From positions 69,118 to 133,117 of the forward strand of contig URZI01000003.1 in NCBI GenBank assembly GCA_900552385.1: a stretch of DNA of 64,000 nt, written 5' to 3'. Under the pieces are notes generated by a model. It saw nothing but the letters and a program-made list of their open reading frames with translations, did not search any database and was not told the origin of the DNA. A program made the position numbers and the translations under genes. Source of the DNA: an uncultured Collinsella sp. GTDB lineage: Bacteria > Actinomycetota > Coriobacteriia > Coriobacteriales > Coriobacteriaceae. This document shows, piece after piece, positions 17,451-26,012 of the stretch. The stretch's first letter is position 1; every line of letters begins with the position of its first letter.

Positions 17451-17963
17451 TTACTCGGAAAGCCAGACGACAGGCTCTTTAACAGCAACAGGGCCGGAAG
17501 CATGCTCACGAAGAGTCGAGTTCTCCGAGCGCTCGCACACGATAACGAAGACCGTGGGATCGAAGCCGGCGGCGCGGACCGCGTCGAAATCGACCTCGAC
17601 GAGGGGCTGGCCCGCGTCGACATGGTCACCCTGGGCAACAAGCGCATGGAAGCCCTTGCCCTCAAGCTTAACAGTATCGATTCCGATGTGCAGCATCACC
17701 TGAGCAGAGCTGTCTTCGGACATGATGCCCAGCGCGTGCTCAGTCGGAAACAGCGCGGCGACGGTGCCGGAAACAGGAGCGCACACCGTTCCCTCTTGAG
17801 GAACCACGGCAACGCCATCGCCCACGGCACGGCTGCTAAAAGCGGGGTCATTGGTATTTTCTAGATGAACAAGCTCGCCGGAAACGGGAGCGAGGATTTC
17901 GAACTCGGAAGCTGCAGTCTTCTGCTCATCCGAACCGCCCATCAGGCGAGAAAAGAAACCCAT
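17451..17963 (-). CDS. PTS EIIA component, glucose (Crr) type
   Basis: 170 residues, a single-domain EIIA-Glc homologue. The phospho-accepting His is in MLHIGIDTVKLEG, and the APVSGELVHLE and PVSGTVAALFPTEHA blocks are typical. It should pass phosphate from HPr to the EIICB encoded downstream, and possibly to MurP (45613-47043), which also lacks EIIA. The start ATG (17961-17963) is preceded by AAGGGA. It is the first gene of the EIIA-LicT-EIICB-GH4 operon. Inducer-exclusion roles are possible but not shown. Confidence 0.9.
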   Translation of the reverse strand: MGFFSRLMGGSDEQKTAASEFEILAPVSGELVHLENTNDPAFSSRAVGDGVAVVPQEGTVCAPVSGTVAALFPTEHALGIMSEDSSAQVMLHIGIDTVKLEGKGFHALVAQGDHVDAGQPLVEVDFDAVRAAGFDPTVFVIVCERSENSTLREHASGPVAVKEPVVWLSE

Positions 17964-17988
17964 GGTGACATGTCCCTTCATAAATATA

Positions 17989-18079
17989 GCCCAACCAAAA
18001 TCAAGCGAATGCGTCCCTAGAGACACACTCGTTCAAAGACTTTGGTTAGGCCCACGTCCGAGGGACTCGGTAACCTTCC
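17989..18079 (-). promoter_or_regulatory. RAT antiterminator plus overlapping terminator in the EIIA-licT leader
   Basis: On the minus strand, 18079-18044 holds GGAAGGTTACCG, then GGCCTAACC. This matches the BglG/LicT RAT pattern GGATTGTTACTG/GGCAAAACC at 9 of 12 and 7 of 9 positions, with an inner CCGAG/CTCGG stem. Its 3' arm CCTAACC is also the 5' arm of a terminator-like stem (GCCTAACCAAAG at 18051-18040 with TTTTGGTTGGGC at 18000-17989) with a nested CGAGTGTGTC/GGACGCATTCG stem. The T-tract (TATATTTAT) is weak. Confidence 0.68.
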
Positions 18080-18243
18080 GCATTTCTTTTTACGGAAGCT
18101 ATTGTAGACAAGCCCAAAGCCGGAATAGTCATTATGACCGGTGAGCGGTATTTTTTCTTCGATAAACGGTATTTAGGCGGCACTTAGGGACGTTCCTTTC
18201 CCGCCGACACCCAGGAGCACTCCTTGCAGCAATTTCGTATGCG

Positions 18244-19005
18244 CTAGATGAAGAGCTCGCATTCCTTCCGCACGACGCAAACCTTGCTCAACATCTGGGA
18301 AACAGCGGATAGCTTGTTGGGATCAAGCTTGCGAGCGCCTCGCGGACATACGGCGATGCAGCGCATGCAGGAGATGCACGCCTCGCCAGCTGCTCGCTTG
18401 GGGTCGCCCTTGTCGATAGCACAAACGGGGCACGCCGCGGCGCATGCACCGCAGGAGACGCAATCCTCTGTTGCCTCGGGTGCCATGCGATGACCTCCAG
18501 CTTGTTTATAAGGACGATTGCCGGGAACAGAGGGCTCGGATGCATCCTCAGCCAACAGCTTTTGCTGAATTTGCTGCGCAAACTCTGCGAGCTGCGCCGC
18601 ATCCTGCGCATCCGGTCGCCCAGCAGCAAACTGACGGGCAACGGAATGCTCAGCAATAGCAGAAACCGCTGCAACCACCCTAAATCCGGCGCGCTTCGCA
18701 ACGTCCTCCAGCTCTACGAGCGTGTCCTCAAACGCGCGGTTTCCGTATACACAAACCAAAACAGTCCGAGCCCCGTTGCCACGCACCATGCCCAACCGGT
18801 CAGCCACCACAGCCGGGATTCTACCGGCATACGCCGGCGCAGAGATTACGGCCACGTCGTCCTCAGTCATCGAGACAGCGCTGAAATCTAGCCCGCCATC
18901 GGTCAAATCGACGGTAACGGTATTCTTGTCCAGCGCCCCGGCCACAAGGCCAGACACCTTCCGCGTTCCGCCCGTCGGACTAAACACAATTTCGAATACG
19001 TCCAT
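18244..19005 (-). CDS. EFR1-type protein: flavodoxin-like domain fused to a 2x[4Fe-4S] ferredoxin
   Basis: 253 residues. The N-terminal half is flavodoxin-like, with the phosphate-binding loop FSPTGGTRKVS and the APAYAGRIP segment. The C-terminal part has two ferredoxin motifs, CVSCGACAAACPVC and CISCMRCIAVCPRG. Such proteins shuttle low-potential electrons in anaerobes; the partner is not identifiable. It is monocistronic, with start ATG 19003-19005 and GGGAGGG seven bases upstream. The hydrogenase at 9.6-11.4 kb is one possible partner (inference). Confidence 0.88.
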   Translation of the reverse strand: MDVFEIVFSPTGGTRKVSGLVAGALDKNTVTVDLTDGGLDFSAVSMTEDDVAVISAPAYAGRIPAVVADRLGMVRGNGARTVLVCVYGNRAFEDTLVELEDVAKRAGFRVVAAVSAIAEHSVARQFAAGRPDAQDAAQLAEFAQQIQQKLLAEDASEPSVPGNRPYKQAGGHRMAPEATEDCVSCGACAAACPVCAIDKGDPKRAAGEACISCMRCIAVCPRGARKLDPNKLSAVSQMLSKVCVVRKECELFI

Positions 19006-19141
19006 CGAGGCACCCTCCCCCTACGCCTGGCAACACGCCAAGCCGCTTTCACATCCAGCCAGAGTATACGGTACGTGGGATCCCCGTTTTGGTGCACCAA
19101 ACATCCCAATACACCCACCCTACGCTGTCTGCCTCTTCGTT

Positions 19142-19451
19142 TTGTATAAATTACGGTACAGATTGTATATATTTACGGGATACCGCCGCGTTCTCCTGAG
19201 GTACCCCATCCTGGCCCGTGCAAAAAACGGAGTATTCTGCAACGTGGCCGCGCCAGCACCGCCGCGGGTGGGCAAAACTGTAGGGCGCCGTATCATTCTA
19301 AGTCCCGACATGGCGAGAATGACGCGCCCCTGCTCCGGAAAACGGCGAAATCTGACTCGGAACGCTCGCTAGGGATATCCGAAGGCCACCGTTGGCGACG
19401 TCGAATCATATGCAGACAACTCGAACTGCAGAATACTCCAAAAAAATGCAC
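19142..19451 (+). repeat. 310-nt extragenic element, copy B
   Basis: It begins ttgtataaat (19142-19151), carries gtgcaaaaaacggagtattc at 19218-19237 and ends with tgcagaatactccaaaaaaa (from 19427) plus tgcac. Spacing from the start to the 20-mer (76 bp) and the total length (310) equal copy A. The closing stem GGAGTATTCTGCA/TGCAGAATACTCC differs from copy A by a compensated A-T to T-A change. The middle 180 bases are not similar to copy A. Confidence 0.75.
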
Positions 19452-19552
19452 GGTGCACCCCATAGGACCCATTGCTGCATGGCAGAAAATAGGTCCTCAG
19501 CATCCCCCAGATGCATTCCCGAGAAAATCACGTTTGAATTAGCGATGGACAC

Positions 19553-19592
19553 GGCAAACAAAAGGGCCCGAGCGTTGTTTGCTCGGGCCCTT
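19553..19592 (-). terminator. Terminator of the DEAD-box helicase gene
   Basis: A 12-bp stem, aagggcccgagc (19562-19573) with gctcgggccctt (19581-19592), is followed on the minus strand by TTGTTTG. Confidence 0.85.
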
Positions 19593-19624
19593 AGCTTGTC
19601 TCACGCTAGCGCGCGATGCGCATC

Positions 19625-21874
<2,250 letters not shown>

Positions 21875-22382
21875 ATGTTGTTGTTCCTTATCTGCACGCG
21901 CTATGGGCACGGCATGCGGCCGCGCTGGCGTGCTTGGTAGTGCGCTAATACATACAAAAACGGGTGCGCACAGAGAGGACGTTGCTCAGCACGCTGGCGA
22001 TCGCTTTGGCAGCCCTATCACGCGCCGTCCAGACGCAGCAGCTCTAAGCGATGGAGCAGATTCGCCGCCGGTTAGTATACCCGTACTCCGTATGCCCCCA
22101 CGTAAACCACAGATGACGAGGCGGACGAGGTGGGCCTGGCCGATTGTGTCAATCTGTAACAGATGCAGGGCAAAACCGGGTCCTAATTGTTATAGATCAA
22201 GACAGAGGGGGATTTCCGTCCAGTCCAAACCAAATCTCTCAGGCTTCCTGCAATTTCGAACATGTGGCCTATAATGTTGCTTTGGTTACGCTATATATTG
22301 CGCAGCCATTTAATACGTCGCCCACCGGGGGCCATTAATTCCTATCGCCATATTGGCTAGGAAGCAATCAAAGGAGGTATCC
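21875..22382. other. Divergent intergenic region between deaD and the FHA gene
   Basis: About 500 bases carry the 5' leader of the helicase gene, palindrome R1 (22147-22204) and the FHA gene leader. DEAD-box genes often have long leaders; I see no clear riboswitch or terminator fold by eye. Confidence 0.6.
22147..22204. repeat. 59-nt palindrome family, copy R1
   Basis: It has outer arms tgtcaatctgtaaca and ttgttatagatcaagaca, with a centre containing gggcaaaaccgggtc. It belongs to the same family as the copies at 25.6-25.9, 31.4 and 38.9 kb, and is the most diverged full copy. Confidence 0.7.
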
Positions 22383-23345
22383 GTGGTAGCAGAGACGCCT
22401 TGCTCGGTCCTCTATAACGATATTCGCTCGTTCGGCGGTCTTAAACATCTCGAGATCGCCCGAATGCTCATCAATGGAAACTCTTATCTCGGCAGTACCC
22501 TGCTCGAGAAATGCTCTTCCAACCGCTCGTATCTCACCCGTTACATCGTCCATCGCAAGCCTGACCAGTGCGTGCCCTCCATCTACAGCGACTTTACCGT
22601 CACCACGCTCAACCTTTCCGCGGCAATCTGCAGCAAGCTCGGCGGCGGCGAGTCCGCCTATCAGGCAATCGCCGAGCGCTATCGCGGTCCGGCCGCCAAC
22701 GAAATGATGTCGGCTCTCGCCAGCTACAAGCTGGACAGCCGCCTATATGCAAATGCCCTCAATCGCATCGACAACTTTGACGGCAATGCCGTGCGCGAAA
22801 AAAGCACGCTCTTCTTGATGCTCTTTGTAGCAACGGGGGCGCTCGCCGATCCCGTTCAGGGCGTGGCCACCGTCGAGCGCTTTTGCGACAGCAAGACGGG
22901 CGGGCACTTTGGCACCACCGAAACTACCGTCGGACGTGGCTTTATGAGCAGCCTGGAGCAGCCGCACACCGTCGCTCCCAACCTCGGTCTGCTCAGAACC
23001 CATGCCGACAACTGCGCCGACATGCAAATCCATCCCCTCACACGCGATCCGCGCGGCACCGTGATTGGTTCTTTGCCCAAAACCTCGCCCAGCATCACCG
23101 ATGTAGGCGCCGACGCCTCGCGCGAGCATCTTCGCATTTGGCTCGAGGGTGAGCACTGGTACGCCCAGGGCCTTGGATCGACCAACGGCACAGTGCTCGA
23201 ATCGGGCGCGGGCGACGGCGATATTGTGATTGAGCCGCCGCGCGACCAACGCGAGCCCGGCAAAGTCTATCCCCCCGTGGAAATCGCCAACAGCGACAGG
23301 CTCCATCTGGGTCTCTACACGACATTCCTTGTCATTGTGGACTAG
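22383..23345 (+). CDS. FHA-domain protein with an uncharacterised N-terminal region
   Basis: 320 residues. The FHA domain spans about 215-320: core glycine/serine at VIGS (227-230), SREHL (246-250) and GSTNGT (265-270), the usual phosphothreonine-reading residues. Residues 1-210 are mostly helical and not recognised. The start is GTG (22383-22385) with AAGGAGG five bases upstream; a TTG ten codons earlier would place the ribosome site inside the gene. It is followed 171 bases later by a kinase-like receptor gene in the same direction, suggesting it reads phosphothreonine from that system (inference). Confidence 0.85.
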   Translation: MVAETPCSVLYNDIRSFGGLKHLEIARMLINGNSYLGSTLLEKCSSNRSYLTRYIVHRKPDQCVPSIYSDFTVTTLNLSAAICSKLGGGESAYQAIAERYRGPAANEMMSALASYKLDSRLYANALNRIDNFDGNAVREKSTLFLMLFVATGALADPVQGVATVERFCDSKTGGHFGTTETTVGRGFMSSLEQPHTVAPNLGLLRTHADNCADMQIHPLTRDPRGTVIGSLPKTSPSITDVGADASREHLRIWLEGEHWYAQGLGSTNGTVLESGAGDGDIVIEPPRDQREPGKVYPPVEIANSDRLHLGLYTTFLVIVD

Positions 23346-23346
23346 C

Positions 23347-23389
23347 ACGGACGGCGATCGGAAGACGGTCGCCGTCCGTCTTTCGTCTT
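23347..23389 (+). terminator. Terminator after the FHA gene
   Basis: An 11-bp stem, acggacggcga (23347-23357) with tcgccgtccgt (23369-23379), is followed by cTTTCGTCTTct. Confidence 0.7.
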
Positions 23390-23423
23390 CTACCTTCTGC
23401 GTCGTAAACGACAATACTCAGCG

Positions 23424-23484
23424 GTACACGTGAGCAGTGCGGCTATCATGGTACTTTACCGATATCCGCACTGCTCACGTGTAC
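23424..23484. repeat. 19-bp perfect inverted repeat between the FHA and kinase genes
   Basis: gtacacgtgagcagtgcgg (23424-23442) and its exact complement (23466-23484) flank a 23-nt spacer. It ends 32 bases before the kinase start codon, so in mRNA it would form a strong 5'-leader hairpin near the ribosome site. Confidence 0.8.
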
Positions 23485-23516
23485 GCGCGGCAACCCATGC
23501 CAGACAAAGGAACGCC

Positions 23517-25601
23517 ATGGATACTACCGATAGCGCCTATGGCGACAAACTCATCCGTCTCGATACGTTCGACACCGCCGTGGCGGTCGACCCCAGTGCC
23601 GAGGACGACACCAAGCGTCGGTTTATGACGCTTATTCTCCAGACGGCCCACCGCAACAACGGCAACATCGGGCACGTGCTTCGCGCGACCAACACAAGCG
23701 GCGAGGTCTTTGCCGTCAAGCTACTCAAGGACAACGCCATCCTTTCCGGCCAAGCCCCCGACCGCTCCGCCGAGCAATCGGCAGCGCACCTGGCCAACAC
23801 CGCTGCGCTGTTCGAGGAGTACCGTCATCTGTGTACCGTCTCGCACCTGCGCGGATTTCCGCGCGTCTATGGCTACGGATCGTGCGAGGGTGACCCGCTC
23901 ATCCTCATGGAGTGGGTCGAGGGCACCTCACTCAAGCAGGCGCTGCCCCTGCTTCCTCACGACGCCTCGGGCGGGCTGACCACTCAGATGGTCGCCGCCG
24001 TCGGAAACGCCGTGCTTCGTGCGCTCTTGATGACCCAAAGCCTCGTGAATCCGGTCGTCCATCGCGAGCTGTCGCCTGCCAATATCATGTTCCGCACCAC
24101 TAGCCGAACGCTCGAGCAGCAGATTGCCGATTGCTCCTTTGACCCCTGCCTCATCGACATGGGCTCCGCGACCATGGCTCTCGGCGACGACACGATCACC
24201 CGGCGCGCCGACATCTGGCGTTTTGCCACGCCCGCATACGCCGCGCCCGAGATGCTCACGCAGGATATCGAAGGCATCGCGGCCCTTCGCCGTTCGCCGG
24301 CAATCGACGTCTATGCGCTTTCGAGCATTCTGTACCAGCTCTACAGCGGTCGCAAACCGTTTGACTTTGAGTCGACGGACGCCGCTGCAACCGGCTCGTT
24401 CTATCTCGTAAAGACCAAGACCAAGCCGGCACCGCTCGAGCCGCGCTGCGAGGGCGATGAGGCGCTCGTCCAGATCATCATGAAGGGTCTCTCAGTCGAG
24501 CAGTGCGATCGTCCCACCGAGCAGCAGATGCTCGAGGTGCTCTCGGCATACCTCACCGACGCCGAATCCGAAGGCCGCGAAGGTGCAGGAGACGAGGCCG
24601 CAATTGATATCGATTCTGGCACGCACCTTAAGGTCGACGTCGCCGGCGAGCGCGCACGAGAGATCCTGAATCAGGCCCGCCACGATGCCATGACCCGCCG
24701 CCGCTTTATTATCGGCGGCGCTATCGCAGCCGTTGCGGGGCTCAGCGTTATCGGGGCGGCAACCCATGGCTTTGGCATCCCCGACTACCTTGACGGCATC
24801 CGCGGTTCACTTGACGACTACACCTGGGATCAGCTGCAGGAGATTTCGCTCAAGATTAAGGCCGCCGAGACCCGTAGCGAGGCACGCGAGATTGCCAAGC
24901 GCTATCATCTGCTCGATGACAACGGGCATATCCCCTATCCATGCACTAAGCGCGTGAAGCTCACCAATGGGCTGCACGTCGGCGCGCAGCTCGTGGGCAT
25001 CCGCCACGACGAGCTTCTAGACGGTACGGGCAAGGCCGGGCTGACGTTTATGTTCGACGCGGGTATTGCCGAGCGCAACGCTGCGGCTGAACCGCCGAGC
25101 GCCGGCTGGGCAGATTGCGAGCTGCGGGAATGGCTCGACGGCGACGGCCTTAAGCTGCTGCCCAACGAGTTGCGCGCACTCATCAAATCTGTCAAAAAGA
25201 TCTCGAATAACGTTGGCGCCGCCAGGAGCGCATCGTGTCTGAGCGAGCTGCCCGCGACCCTTTGGCTGCCCGCCATGGTCGAGCTGTGCGGAGCGCAGCC
25301 GCCCGAGTCGTTTGCCGAGGGCTTTCAGTACCTGGCAGACATCTACAACGGCGAAGGCAAGGAGTACCAGCTGTTCCGCGAGCTCAAGGTAAGTCCGTAT
25401 ACCACGAACGAGACGATGGTCCGCCAGTGGAAGGGCAAGGACACCTGCTGGTGGGAGCGCACGGTGAGCCCCGACTCATCGGAGACCGAAGGCACGCTCT
25501 ACATAAACCGTGTGGGCCACGACGGCGACGCCTTTACGTACGCAACGCCTGCGGACAAGCCAAACAAACGAACCTGTGTGATCCCCGGATTCTGTATCTA
25601 G
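23517..25601 (+). CDS. Membrane-anchored Ser/Thr kinase-like protein with HRE motif and C-terminal DUF6273-like domain
   Basis: 694 residues. The kinase-like domain is about 40-350: Lys68 (FAVKLL), HRE at 182-184 where canonical kinases have HRD, DMG at 214-216 instead of DFG, APE at 243-245, Asp264 and Arg332. The catalytic base aspartate is therefore Glu184 (codon GAG, 24066-24068), and the usual Lys two residues later is Ser. A basic TRRRF precedes one membrane helix (about 398-416). Residues 470-694 look like a DUF6273 domain (LTNGLHVGAQLVGIRHDELL; WADCELREWL), presumably outside the cell. The start ATG (23517) has AAAGGAA. Confidence 0.85.
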   Translation: MDTTDSAYGDKLIRLDTFDTAVAVDPSAEDDTKRRFMTLILQTAHRNNGNIGHVLRATNTSGEVFAVKLLKDNAILSGQAPDRSAEQSAAHLANTAALFEEYRHLCTVSHLRGFPRVYGYGSCEGDPLILMEWVEGTSLKQALPLLPHDASGGLTTQMVAAVGNAVLRALLMTQSLVNPVVHRELSPANIMFRTTSRTLEQQIADCSFDPCLIDMGSATMALGDDTITRRADIWRFATPAYAAPEMLTQDIEGIAALRRSPAIDVYALSSILYQLYSGRKPFDFESTDAAATGSFYLVKTKTKPAPLEPRCEGDEALVQIIMKGLSVEQCDRPTEQQMLEVLSAYLTDAESEGREGAGDEAAIDIDSGTHLKVDVAGERAREILNQARHDAMTRRRFIIGGAIAAVAGLSVIGAATHGFGIPDYLDGIRGSLDDYTWDQLQEISLKIKAAETRSEAREIAKRYHLLDDNGHIPYPCTKRVKLTNGLHVGAQLVGIRHDELLDGTGKAGLTFMFDAGIAERNAAAEPPSAGWADCELREWLDGDGLKLLPNELRALIKSVKKISNNVGAARSASCLSELPATLWLPAMVELCGAQPPESFAEGFQYLADIYNGEGKEYQLFRELKVSPYTTNETMVRQWKGKDTCWWERTVSPDSSETEGTLYINRVGHDGDAFTYATPADKPNKRTCVIPGFCI

Positions 25602-25642
25602 AGAGCGGGCGTCTTGCCGTGACGGGACCCCTCCCCGGCAAT

Positions 25643-25701
25643 TGTCTCGATCTGTAACACTAGCTCGGCAGATACAGGTCTAGATGTTACAGAACGAGAC
25701 A
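25643..25701. repeat. 59-nt palindrome family, copy R2
   Basis: The arms are tgtctcgatctgtaaca and tgttacagaacgagaca. It is the first of three units that start at 25643, 25723 and 25803. Confidence 0.85.
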
Positions 25702-25722
25702 AACCCCAACCCCGCGAGACAA

Positions 25723-25781
25723 CATCTCGATCTGTAACATCTAGCAGGCAAAACGGTCCCCAGATGTTACAGATTGAGACG
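25723..25781. repeat. 59-nt palindrome family, copy R3
   Basis: The arms are catctcgatctgtaaca and tgttacagattgagacg, with inner sequence ggcaaaacggtcc as in R1 and R4. It is the second unit of the 80-bp tandem. Confidence 0.85.
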
Positions 25782-25802
25782 TTAAGTTGTGGCTCGATGT
25801 AA

Positions 25803-25861
25803 TGTCTAGATCTGTAACAGTTATTCGACAAAAACGGGTCTAGTTGTTACAGGTTGAGATG
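25803..25861. repeat. 59-nt palindrome family, copy R4
   Basis: The arms are tgtctagatctgtaaca and tgttacaggttgagatg, with inner cgacaaaaacgggtc. It is the third unit of the 80-bp tandem, ending 77 bases before the CsoR-type operator. Confidence 0.85.
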
Positions 25862-25937
25862 TTTGGCAGGGACGGTCCATCGGCCAACCAACCACCCTCG
25901 TCTGTAACGAAATGTCATACATTTCTTTCTGTACTGG

Positions 25938-25954
25938 ACACCCCCAGGGGGTAT
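25938..25954 (+). promoter_or_regulatory. CsoR-type copper operator in the copA promoter
   Basis: acacccccagggggtat is an 8-1-8 palindrome with one mismatch, of the ATACCCCC...GGGGGTAT kind bound by CsoR repressors. It sits just upstream of the TATAGT -10 box, so bound CsoR would block the promoter. A csoR gene lies in the same cluster. Confidence 0.75.
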
Positions 25955-26012
25955 GGGTGTATAGTATCGGCAGGTTAACACTTTCAACACCGAACCACAG
26001 AAAGGAGGAGCC

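Larger units (their letters stand above)
19006..19624. other. Non-coding interval holding extragenic element copy B
   Basis: There is no supportable gene in about 600 bases. Short frames read through the repeat and resemble those at 851-1160 only because the DNA is repeated. The deaD terminator lies at 19553-19592. The EFR1-type gene promoter should lie just above 19005. Confidence 0.7.
25602..26012. other. Intergenic region with three palindromes and the copA promoter
   Basis: There is no gene here. It contains palindromes R2-R4 at an exact 80-bp period, then the CsoR-type operator and a TATAGT -10 box (25960-25965) before copA. Confidence 0.75.

Noticed and set aside
25598..25831. 77-codon frame across palindromes R2-R4
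   Set aside because: It reads through repeat DNA; the same peptide-like runs appear wherever the palindrome occurs, and there is no ribosome site.
25643..25861. CRISPR array
   Set aside because: The units repeat at 80 bp, but each unit is itself a 59-nt palindrome, the arms vary between units, only three units exist and no cas genes are near.
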